Below, in pieces: positions 1-4,360 of a stretch of DNA of 9,814 nt. The position numbers were made by a program, and so were the translations under genes. Source of the stretch: Bacteroidales bacterium (GTDB taxonomy: Bacteria > Bacteroidota > Bacteroidia > Bacteroidales > UBA932); assembly GCA_023227835.1 (NCBI GenBank), contig JALOCI010000079.1, positions 1 to 9,814 of the forward strand, given 5' to 3'. The notes below the pieces were generated by a model. The model was not told the DNA's origin and did no database searches. It was given only the letters and a program-made list of their open reading frames with translations. Position 1 is the stretch's first letter; the number at the start of each line of letters is the position of its first letter.

Positions 1-22
1 ACCCACCCTGATCCGCTCGTGA
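1..22 (+). CDS. C-terminal tail of an upstream gene (partial)
   Basis: The frame starting at position 2 is open from the window edge and ends in TGA at 20-22, giving only PTLIRS. It is proposed because the stop overlaps the GTG at 19-21 in the GTGA arrangement used at many other junctions in this window. Six residues say nothing about function, so the call rests on the junction pattern alone. Confidence 0.35.
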
Positions 23-285
23 CCCTGCGCCGCCTGGTCGGCGCAATCGAAACGGCCGCGCTCTCATGCGAAGGCGCGGCGACCTCCGGCAACGTCTCCC
101 TGGCCGAGCTCGCCGTGAGCGACGCCGACCAGGCGCATCGCCTGGCCTGCCACGCGGCCGCGGTCGTCCTGGGCTCCGAGCCCTCGACCCCCCGCGCCGA
201 CGAGGCCAGGGCGCTCGCCCGCCGCGCCGGCGACCTGTACGGCGATGCGATGCTCGCCCGCTGCAGGGCTTGGGTGGCGCGATGA
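19..285 (+). CDS. Hypothetical small helical protein
   Basis: This is an 88-residue protein I do not recognise. It is rich in Ala, Arg and Leu, looks all-helical, and has no signal peptide, membrane segment or catalytic motif. It contains four cysteines (17, 44, 81 and one other near the helical core is not certain), without a clear zinc-binding spacing. The GTG start at 19 is preferred because it overlaps an upstream TGA as GTGA, although the frame is also open to the window edge and a longer gene is possible. It ends in ATGA, overlapping the next small ORF. Leu is coded only by CTG and CTC, and AGG appears twice, a style unlike the terminase genes to the right. It is probably the end of an operon whose body lies outside the window. 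Confidence 0.6.
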   Translation: MTLRRLVGAIETAALSCEGAATSGNVSLAELAVSDADQAHRLACHAAAVVLGSEPSTPRADEARALARRAGDLYGDAMLARCRAWVAR

Positions 286-398
286 ACGCCCCCACGATCC
301 CCGCCCCGCCGCCGGCGCCCCTGACCCCCGCGCAACTCCCCCCGCGCGTGGCGTGGGCCTTGTGGCTGGCGTGCTTGACGAGCTCGCTCCCCCGGTGA
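282..398 (+). CDS. Small proline-rich ORF, hypothetical
   Basis: This 38-residue ORF starts with the ATG of an ATGA overlap with the preceding gene. The N-terminal half is Pro/Ala-rich (APPPAPLTPAQLPP) and is followed by a short hydrophobic patch, VAWALWLACL, at about residues 23-32. The patch is too short to be a confident membrane helix. Its TGA lies in the loop of a perfect GC hairpin at 389-404. I do not recognise a family. The overlap and hairpin support a real gene, but its small size and biased composition leave doubt. Confidence 0.4.
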   Translation: MNAPTIPAPPPAPLTPAQLPPRVAWALWLACLTSSLPR

Positions 399-404
399 CG
401 GGGG
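389..404 (+). terminator. GC hairpin with the stop codon in its loop
   Basis: CCCCCG (389-394) and CGGGGG (399-404) form a perfect 6-bp stem around the loop GTGA, which contains the stop codon of the 38-residue ORF. There is no T tract, so this would be a U-less terminator or an mRNA 3'-end stabiliser. It is placed at the end of the left operon, before 675 nt without genes. Confidence 0.45.
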
Positions 405-438
405 CCCCGGGGGGCCGGGTCGGGGGGCTCCCGTGGCT

Positions 439-546
439 CCGAAAGGTGCCGTTACGTAACGTCTGCACTTGAGCCCGAAAGGTGACGTTACGTAACGTCC
501 CCGTGCCTTGGTTCGGCCGATGGTAAAGGTTCCGTTACGGCACTTT
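439..546 (+). promoter_or_regulatory. Three GTTACG operator-like sites
   Basis: Two 25-bp direct repeats, at 439-463 and 475-499, differ at one base. Both carry the perfect palindrome GTTACGTAAC and are 36 bp apart. A third, diverged site at 525-546 is an imperfect palindrome, AAAGGTTCCGT followed by TACGGCACTTT. The shared half-site is roughly RGTGMCGTTACG. A fourth copy is at 812-834. Dyad symmetry and repetition in a non-coding region suggest binding sites for a dimeric repressor, activator or replication protein. No candidate binding protein is visible in the window. Confidence 0.65.
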
Positions 547-571
547 CAAAAGCGCCGAGGAGCCCGGGGAG

Positions 572-780
572 TTAAATCGTGGCGATAATTATCCCGCCGG
601 GATTTAGCCCACGAGAAAATGCCGCGGGCAAGGTACCACGCCGCCGGCCGGCCGGCATTCCAGTGCGGCGGCAAATATCCTGCTGGGATTTAACCCGCGA
701 GAAAATCCCGGGCGGTTTGATTTAACGCGCGGGCGCCGCTTTAAATCCCCGAACGCCCCGAGCGACGCGGTCGATTTAAA
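572..780 (+). repeat. Cluster of GATTTAA heptamers, possible origin or control locus
   Basis: GATTTAA or its complement TTAAATC occurs at 572-578 (-), 687-693 (+), 719-725 (+), 741-747 (-) and 773-779 (+), with a variant GATTTAG at 601-607. That is six AT-rich heptamers in about 210 bp of a genome near 69% GC, and I did not see the motif elsewhere in the window. It lies in the only long non-coding stretch, between the GTTACG sites. Iterons of a replication origin or sites for a partition or repressor protein would look like this. There is no Rep gene here to decide. Confidence 0.5.
590..706 (+). repeat. Diverged 31-bp direct repeat pair
   Basis: Copies at 590-620 and 676-706 match at 27 of 31 positions, and all four differences are transitions. 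Both contain GGGATTTA and end in CGAGAAAAT. The first copy includes a perfect palindrome, ATCCCGCCGGGAT, at 591-603, while the second has lost that symmetry. The copies are 86 bp apart. They overlap the GATTTAA cluster and are probably the larger recognition unit of which GATTTAA is part. Confidence 0.6.
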
Positions 781-811
781 GAGCCCTCACCCATCGGGCA
801 GCCGGCCTGCC

Positions 812-834
812 AAAAGTGCCGTTACGTCACCTAG
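812..834 (+). promoter_or_regulatory. Fourth GTTACG operator-like site
   Basis: AAAAGTGCCGTTACG followed by TCACCTAG repeats the half-site seen at 439-546. On the complementary strand it reads CTAGGTGACGTAACGGC, so it combines the GTGAC and GTGCC variants of the first two copies in inverted orientation. It is about 270 bp from the other three and on the other side of the GATTTAA cluster, so the sites bracket that cluster. Confidence 0.5.
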
Positions 835-930
835 AACCGACCGGCCGGCGGCGTGGTAACATTAAAAGGCCAAAAATGCTAAGTGCGCGGAATCGCTCGG
901 GAGAGCCCCTACCGGAGTCTATGACCTCTA

Positions 931-1026
931 ATTCCCTTTAAGCGCGTGGGATGGTTGTAGTAAAGATCCGGAGGGATCGTAAAGATCGGAATGCTACAGC
1001 AACCTCCCCAGGGTCCTAAAGGGAAT
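931..1026 (+). other. Foldable 96-nt element with three phased GATC sites
   Basis: Nested complementary arms can form one long structure. ATTCCCTTTA (931-940) pairs with TAAAGGGAAT (1017-1026), exact over 10 bp. GGGA (948-951) pairs with TCCC (1005-1008), GGTTG (953-957) with CAACC (1000-1004) and TAG (958-960) with CTA (994-996). At the tip GATCC-GGAG-GGATC (965-978) forms a hairpin. GATC occurs at 965, 975 and 984, 10 and 9 bp apart. A weak -10-like TATGAC at 920-925 could start a transcript at the first arm. It may be a structured RNA, a leader, or a protein-binding DNA element upstream of the 1074 operon. Confidence 0.5.
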
Positions 1027-1039
1027 TTGGGACCCGGGC

Positions 1040-1067
1040 TTGCCTCCCCGTAGATCGGTGCTACGCT
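1040..1067 (+). promoter_or_regulatory. Candidate promoter for a leaderless transcript
   Basis: TTGCCT (1040-1045) and TACGCT (1062-1067) are separated by 16 bp and resemble sigma-70 -35 and -10 boxes. Six bases separate the -10 box from the ATG at 1074, so transcription would begin at or beside the start codon. No Shine-Dalgarno sequence precedes this ATG, which fits a leaderless mRNA. A GATC at 1053-1056 lies in the spacer. Confidence 0.5.
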
Positions 1068-1073
1068 TCGGGC

Positions 1074-1610
1074 ATGTTCCTGCCGCTGCAGCGCGACCTC
1101 GCTACCGGACGGGTGAACCCCGATGCGTTCGCCCGGCACGTGTCGGAGCTACTCGGTCAGCCGGCCCCCGGCCAAGAGGCGCGGCAGTTAACGGAGCTCG
1201 CTTGGGGGGAGTGGCGCGCGACGGGCGAACTTCGGTGGCTTTCGGCGATCGGGTCGATCGACGCGCGCCTAGTTCAGTGCGAGGATCTTGTGGCGCGGAT
1301 GGGTGATCGTGACGGGCTTCGTGCGTGGCGTAGCGTGAAGCACTATTGGGCCTGGCGCGGTCGGTGGCTCGGGTTGCGTGCGCCGGACGAAGCCACGTTC
1401 CAGGCGATCGCCGCGGTCGCCGCGGAGCGTGCGGCTCGATTAGATGCGAAGGAGCCCGCCGAGGTGCGCCCGTCGCGCGGGCGCCCGTTGTCTTCGTCGC
1501 AACGTCGCGCGCAAAAGCGGGAGCGGGAGTATGCGAAGGCGCTTGAAGTGTTCCGCCGCGGCGCGGCGCGCATGGCGCAAAGCCTCGCCGACCAGGGGAA
1601 GGCACCATGA
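1074..1610 (+). CDS. Hypothetical protein, first gene of an unknown three-gene unit
   Basis: This 178-residue soluble protein matches no family I recognise. Residues 1-125 are mixed helical with several tryptophans (44, 47, 55, 85, 92, 94 and 98), which suggests a real folded core. Residues 130-165 are strongly basic, with RPSRGRP followed by SSSQRRAQKREREY, and could bind nucleic acid or form a charged helix. There is no signal peptide or membrane segment. The ATG start has no Shine-Dalgarno sequence but has a promoter-like pair ending 6 nt upstream. Its TGA overlaps the next ATG (ATGA at 1607), so the two are probably co-translated. Confidence 0.75.
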   Translation: MFLPLQRDLATGRVNPDAFARHVSELLGQPAPGQEARQLTELAWGEWRATGELRWLSAIGSIDARLVQCEDLVARMGDRDGLRAWRSVKHYWAWRGRWLGLRAPDEATFQAIAAVAAERAARLDAKEPAEVRPSRGRPLSSSQRRAQKREREYAKALEVFRRGAARMAQSLADQGKAP

Positions 1611-1843
1611 CGGCGTCCCCGACGCTCTCCCCCGAGGCCCGCCGGCGCCTGCGCTTGCGCCTGGCCTACGCGGAAGCCCGGGGGCTCGACGCCGTCGCGG
1701 GGGAGGCGCGCGCGGCCCTCGTCGCCGACGCACGGGCGCGCTGGGAACGGGGGCGGCTCTCCCCTCGGGCGAATGTCCGAGCTCGCGCGAGACAGGCACT
1801 AGCCGCCGCGGTATACCACGACGAAGGAGGATCCCTTGATTGA
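1607..1843 (+). CDS. Hypothetical small arginine- and alanine-rich protein
   Basis: This 78-residue protein is rich in Arg and Ala. It is probably two or three helices (residues 8-48 and 52-68) with an acidic end, YHDEGGSLD. The ATG overlaps the previous stop as ATGA and is preceded by GGGGAAGG, a usable ribosome site. The last 8 nt overlap the following gene, whose strong ribosome site lies inside this coding region. I recognise no domain. Its high positive charge would allow nucleic-acid binding, but that is only a guess. Confidence 0.65.
   Translation: MTASPTLSPEARRRLRLRLAYAEARGLDAVAGEARAALVADARARWERGRLSPRANVRARARQALAAAVYHDEGGSLD
1824..1830 (+). promoter_or_regulatory. Strong ribosome binding site that selects a TTG start
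   Basis: AAGGAGG at 1824-1830 is a full-strength Shine-Dalgarno sequence, 5 nt before TTG at 1836. No ATG or GTG lies at suitable spacing in that frame, so it identifies TTG as the start codon of the 324-residue gene. It sits inside the end of the preceding gene. Confidence 0.7.
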
Positions 1844-2810
1844 ACGGCTGCCCCTCGAGGGGATTTCGGAGCTAGAGCTCTACCGCCGCGCGGAGAGTAT
1901 CCGGGCTCAGCTACGCCGGGGCGTGCTCGCCGCGCGCGTCGATCCGATGCTCGCTCGGCTGCGTGAGATCGACGCCCGGCTAGGGCGCGCCCCGGATCGG
2001 TCCGGCGTCGAGGCGCTCGCCAGGGCGCGAGCCCGCACTGGGGATCCGGTCCGGGCCGAGCTCGTCGCGATCGCTCCCCCCCGCGCGGGACGCCTTGACG
2101 CCGTGCCGGCGGACGGGCTCGACGTGCCGGCTCTGCTGCGCCTTCGGCGGGCCCTGGACACGACGTCCCCCGGCGCGCGGGGCGAGCGTGTCGAGGCGCT
2201 GGCGCGCCGCAAGCGGGAACTGGATCGATTGCTCGGGGTGACCCCGAGCCAGTACGGGGCGCTTCGGCGCGACGTGCGGATCGTAACCGAGGGAACGATC
2301 GACCTCGGGGCGGCGGACCTAGAGCACGCCGACCGGAGCCGCCTGCAGCGTCGGGTGATCGGGGCGTGGCGGCGGGGCGTGGTCGGCACCGATCGGATCT
2401 GTGGCTCGACGCAACACGAGCCTGCAAGGCAACACGCGCTCGCCGCGTGGCGGGAGCTCACGCGGTGCTCGCTAGAACGGATCTTGGCGACGAAGGCGCG
2501 GCGCCCTGGCGCCCCGGAGAGCCTGCTCCGAAAGGAGCGGGAGGCGTGGCGGCAGGCGCACCTCGACGCCGATCAGCCGTGGCCCGAAGAGCCCACGGAC
2601 GCGGAGCTCGAAGAGGCGGCGGCGCGGGCGCGCCCCCGGGTGGAGCCCTCGAGGGGGGAGCCCCTGAGGGGGGAGCCCCCGAAGGCGGAGCCCCCGCCCG
2701 TCGAGCTTTGCTGGGTGACGGGGCCGCGGGCCAAGCTCGGCGCGCTGCAGCGCGCGCTGCAGGATTGCGCGCCCGGGGGCGAGGCCGGGGGCGAGGAGCC
2801 CGGGGGCTAG
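1836..2810 (+). CDS. Hypothetical helical protein with a repeat-rich C-terminal tail
   Basis: This 324-residue protein starts at TTG, chosen from the AAGGAGG sequence upstream. Residues 1-130 look like long charged helices (such as RRAESIRAQLRRGV and RLREIDARLGRAP) with coiled-coil potential. Residues 140-245 are a mixed region containing two isolated cysteines. Residues 262-292 are Glu/Pro-rich, with a five-residue repeat (EPSRG, EPLRG, EPPKA, EPPPV), and the tail is Gly/Glu-rich. I see no nuclease, kinase, polymerase or DNA-binding signature. It is last of the three unknown genes, and its stop lies in the palindrome at 2803-2814. It could be an accessory or virion protein, since position next to likely structural genes does not discriminate. 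Confidence 0.75.
   Translation: MIERLPLEGISELELYRRAESIRAQLRRGVLAARVDPMLARLREIDARLGRAPDRSGVEALARARARTGDPVRAELVAIAPPRAGRLDAVPADGLDVPALLRLRRALDTTSPGARGERVEALARRKRELDRLLGVTPSQYGALRRDVRIVTEGTIDLGAADLEHADRSRLQRRVIGAWRRGVVGTDRICGSTQHEPARQHALAAWRELTRCSLERILATKARRPGAPESLLRKEREAWRQAHLDADQPWPEEPTDAELEEAAARARPRVEPSRGEPLRGEPPKAEPPPVELCWVTGPRAKLGALQRALQDCAPGGEAGGEEPGG
2642..2701 (+). repeat. 15-bp tandem repeat, four copies, in frame
   Basis: Four 15-bp units begin at 2642, 2657, 2672 and 2687, each starting GGAGCCC and then drifting (CTCGAGGGG, CCTGAGGGG, and so on). They encode four 5-residue repeats starting Glu-Pro in the unknown 324-residue protein. Similarity at DNA level indicates recent slippage or duplication that keeps the reading frame. 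Copy number could vary between relatives. Confidence 0.8.
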
Positions 2811-2814
2811 CCCC
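2803..2814 (+). terminator. Perfect 12-bp palindrome over the stop codon
   Basis: GGGGCTAGCCCC is a perfect palindrome containing the TAG stop (2808-2810) of the preceding gene. It directly abuts the -35-like TTGCCC at 2815. As RNA it would be a short GC stem; as DNA it could be a dimer binding site next to the promoter. There is no T tract. It is the same kind of junction as at 389-404, 3802-3811 and 6483-6494. Confidence 0.4.
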
Positions 2815-2843
2815 TTGCCCCCCGGCCCCGGCCGTGCTAGACC
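2815..2843 (+). promoter_or_regulatory. Candidate promoter for a leaderless transcript
   Basis: TTGCCC (2815-2820), a 17-bp spacer and TAGACC (2838-2843) form a good sigma-70-like promoter for a high-GC bacterium. The GTG start at 2850 lies 6 nt after the -10 box, exactly where transcription should begin. No Shine-Dalgarno sequence is present. The 10-mer GCCGTGCTAG (2831-2840) recurs at 3835-3844 in another promoter-like region. Confidence 0.6.
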
Positions 2844-2849
2844 CCGAGC

Positions 2850-3131
2850 GTGACCACGACGCTAAGCAAGCTCGGTGAACGGATCGACGTCCCGACGAAG
2901 GGAACGGTCGTCGATGCGCCGACCGAGCTTACCGACCTGGTAACGCCCCTCGGCGGCCCCGCCCGGCGCCTGATCGTCGGGACGATCTCGGGAACCTTGA
3001 TTTTGACTCAGTTGGACGGGACGACGCTCACGTGGTCCGAGGATCACCTTACCGCCGTTAGCGGCGTGGTCGACCACGTGTGCACGGCGATCCAAAGCGC
3101 CGCGTGCGAAGGCATCCTGGCGCAACGGTGA
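2850..3131 (+). CDS. Small beta-rich protein, probable phage virion component
   Basis: This 93-residue protein has short beta strands in its centre (ARRLIVGTISGTLILTQ, then DGTTLTW) and a Cys-containing helix near the end. The pattern resembles a group of roughly 100-residue phage structural proteins. These have a Thr/Asp-rich start, then a proline-alanine-arginine turn, a hydrophobic strand ending in VG, a strand ending in DGT, and a final stretch reading rV.a.g....I.AL. The resemblance is from memory, not from a search. The GTG start follows a promoter with leaderless geometry. It precedes another likely structural gene. It could equally be an unrelated small protein. Confidence 0.65.
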   Translation: MTTTLSKLGERIDVPTKGTVVDAPTELTDLVTPLGGPARRLIVGTISGTLILTQLDGTTLTWSEDHLTAVSGVVDHVCTAIQSAACEGILAQR

Positions 3132-3135
3132 CTTT

Positions 3136-3195
3136 CTGGGCTGGGCTCGGCGGGGCAGGGCGTGGCGCGGCATGGCCCGGCGTGGCAAGGCAAGG
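3136..3195 (+). repeat. Twelve-copy CNNGG pentamer array
   Basis: From 3136 to 3195 the sequence divides without exception into twelve pentamers of the form CNNGG (ctggg, ctggg, ctcgg, cgggg, caggg, cgtgg, cgcgg, catgg, cccgg, cgtgg, caagg, caagg). The fixed C and GG are kept while the two middle bases vary freely. That is not what simple slippage of one unit would leave. It fills most of the gap between two probable virion genes. On the complementary strand the unit reads CCNNG, seen in three copies at 3825-3839. Confidence 0.85.
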
Positions 3196-3240
3196 ATGAT
3201 CCTGGGCATGATCGCAAACCGCCTAGCTTTCTCGGGGTAG
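3196..3240 (+). CDS. Possible 14-residue leader ORF
   Basis: An ATG at 3196 opens a 14-codon frame (MILGMIANRLAFSG) that stops with TAG at 3238-3240, one base before the ATG of the next gene. AAGG at 3187-3190 could be a weak ribosome site. The near-contact of stop and start would allow translational coupling. It is too short for coding statistics and may be chance. A -10-like TAGCTT at 3224-3229 inside it would instead give the downstream gene its own short-leader transcript. Confidence 0.2.
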   Translation: MILGMIANRLAFSG

Positions 3241-3241
3241 C

Positions 3242-3808
3242 ATGACGATCGACCCGAACCTTTGGGCCAGCCTGGCGCGCCAGTATTCCGGCGGAGTAAC
3301 GTTGCCAGTGACCGGGCAGGCGGGCTACATCGCGGTCGTCAACACGGACGAGAACAACCTGGATTTCGTGACCCCGCGTGGGCTCCTTCGGGAGCTTTAC
3401 GACGCGACGATCACGGCGAGCGCAGCCAACGTCCCCTCTGACGGCGAGGAGGGCTGGGTTGTCCTGGTGACGTGGTCGCTCGCCGCGTTGCTGCCGACCG
3501 ATCTTCGCTTGCGGACGATCCGGCTCGAGCTGAACGTCGCGGACGAAACCTCGGGCGTCGTGTCGCCAATCATCGTGACGGGCGCCGTGCGCCGCGACGA
3601 CGCGGGCGGGGACCTAGTCTACCAGCTTGACGACGGGAGCTCGGACGCCGCCGGCGTCGCCTGGGCCCCGCCGCTCTTTGGGGGAGCGGGGGTTTTCGGG
3701 TTGCGCTTCGCGCTCGCGGGCGATGTGCTCACCCTCGAAGCGCAGGCCCACGCGACATCGGACCGCACGGTGACGGGCGAGATTTACCTAGGCGTGATCC
3801 GGGCCTAG
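3242..3808 (+). CDS. Probable phage structural (tail or fibre-associated) protein
   Basis: This 188-residue protein is beta-rich and acidic, with no signal or membrane segment. Residues 19-46 (TLPVTGQAGYIAVVN, then NLDFVTPRG) follow a pattern frequent in phage tail fibre and tail tip proteins, where a short linker reads G.aGq.L.vn....l.F. before the next domain. The remaining 140 residues form a predicted all-beta domain ending in GEIYLGVIRA, which could be a receptor-facing or decoration domain. It starts at ATG 3242 with only a weak GGGG upstream. Its TAG sits in the palindrome GGCCTAGGCC. Virion location is inferred from motif and neighbourhood. Confidence 0.7.
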   Translation: MTIDPNLWASLARQYSGGVTLPVTGQAGYIAVVNTDENNLDFVTPRGLLRELYDATITASAANVPSDGEEGWVVLVTWSLAALLPTDLRLRTIRLELNVADETSGVVSPIIVTGAVRRDDAGGDLVYQLDDGSSDAAGVAWAPPLFGGAGVFGLRFALAGDVLTLEAQAHATSDRTVTGEIYLGVIRA

Positions 3809-3811
3809 GCC
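3802..3811 (+). terminator. Perfect 10-bp palindrome over the stop codon
   Basis: GGCCTAGGCC at 3802-3811 is a perfect palindrome whose centre contains the TAG stop (3806-3808) of the virion gene. A second CTAG follows at 3817. No T tract follows. It is weak as a terminator by itself and is listed because it repeats the junction design seen at the other unit ends. Confidence 0.35.
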
Positions 3812-3824
3812 GGCCCCTAGCGCG

Positions 3825-3846
3825 CCGCGCCGCGCCGTGCTAGGAC
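3825..3846 (+). promoter_or_regulatory. CCNNG triplet and TGCTAG promoter-like box before the holin operon
   Basis: Three CCNNG pentamers (3825-3839) run into GTGCTAGGAC, and the 10-mer GCCGTGCTAG at 3835-3844 is identical to the one in the 2815-2843 promoter. TAGGAC (3841-3846) could serve as a -10 box. No convincing -35 is present at 16-18 bp, so any promoter here would need an activator or an extended -10. A start near 3853 would give a leader of about 73 nt. Confidence 0.4.
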
Positions 3847-3896
3847 TGCAGAGCACGGCCCCGCGTCCGCTTGGCCCCTCCTTCCGGGCGGGCGCG

Positions 3897-3920
3897 GAGC
3901 CCTCTTTCCCTAGGAGGCTC
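3897..3920 (+). promoter_or_regulatory. Possible hairpin hiding the holin ribosome site
   Basis: The strong Shine-Dalgarno AGGAGG (3912-3917) lies 8 nt before the ATG at 3926. GAGCC (3897-3901) can pair with GGCTC (3916-3920), and TC (3903-3904) with GA (3914-3915) after a one-base bulge. This would bury the ribosome site in a short stem with an 8-9 nt loop. Such sequestration would delay holin synthesis. The stem is short and unproven. Confidence 0.3.
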
Positions 3921-3925
3921 GGATC

Positions 3926-4360
3926 ATGCAAGAATTTCTCGCCACCCTTCTCGCTCAATCCCTCCCCGTGCTCGGGGCGCTCGTGTGCGCCGCGGCGACG
4001 TGGGCTCTTCTCGCCGGCGCCGCGTGGCTTCGGGCCCGCGCGAAGACGGACGAAGCCCGGGAGTTGATCGACCGCTGCGCGACGTGGGCGGCGGGCGCGG
4101 TGGTCGCGGTCGAGCGGGTCGTCGTCCCGAGCCTGCAGCGTGACGCCGCGACGGGTAAGCTCACCGGGGAGAGCGGGGGGCGCGCGCTTGGCGCCGCGCT
4201 CGAAGCGCTCCGCGCGCAGCTCGGCCCCGCGGGGGAGGCGCAGCTCGCGCGCCTGCTCGGGGTCGCTAGCGCCACGGGCCCCGAGCGCCAAGCCGCGGTC
4301 GAGCGCGCGTTGATCGGGATGCTGGAAACGGCGCTTAGCGAGGCGCGGGGGGTCGAGTGA
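3926..4360 (+). CDS. Probable holin, LLH-type
   Basis: This 144-residue protein has one N-terminal membrane helix at about residues 13-35 (LPVLGALVCAAATWALLAGA), followed by RARAK and a long amphipathic helical region. The segment ELIDRCATWAAGAVVAVERV (46-65), then a basic linker, then repeated Ala/Leu-rich helices ending in LIGMLETALSEAR, matches the layout of the phage holin LLH family. In that family a helix rich in Ala, Val and Glu follows the membrane segment, and the protein ends in an acidic amphipathic helix. Holins accumulate in the inner membrane and permeabilise it to time lysis. It heads an overlapping gene set that includes a lipoprotein and a cell-wall-peptidase-like protein, which supports the role. 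The family call is from pattern memory. Confidence 0.65.
   Translation: MQEFLATLLAQSLPVLGALVCAAATWALLAGAAWLRARAKTDEARELIDRCATWAAGAVVAVERVVVPSLQRDAATGKLTGESGGRALGAALEALRAQLGPAGEAQLARLLGVASATGPERQAAVERALIGMLETALSEARGVE

Noticed and set aside
931..1026. Miniature transposon with 10-bp terminal inverted repeats
   Set aside because: No target-site duplication flanks the arms, and the inner arms nest as an RNA-like fold, which a simple mobile element does not need.
399..1073. tRNA gene or CRISPR array in the long non-coding interval
   Set aside because: No cloverleaf with T-loop GTTCRA-type sequence was found, and the repeats are too few, unevenly spaced and diverged for a CRISPR array.
909..1139. 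Minus-strand 76-codon frame across the structured element
   Set aside because: It starts inside the 1074 gene, has no ribosome site and its translation shows no domain. The inverted repeats explain the region better.
1666..2427. Minus-strand open frame of 253 codons
   Set aside because: Arg/Ala/Pro-rich shadow of the 1607-1843 and 1836-2810 genes, which have overlaps and a strong ribosome site on the + strand.
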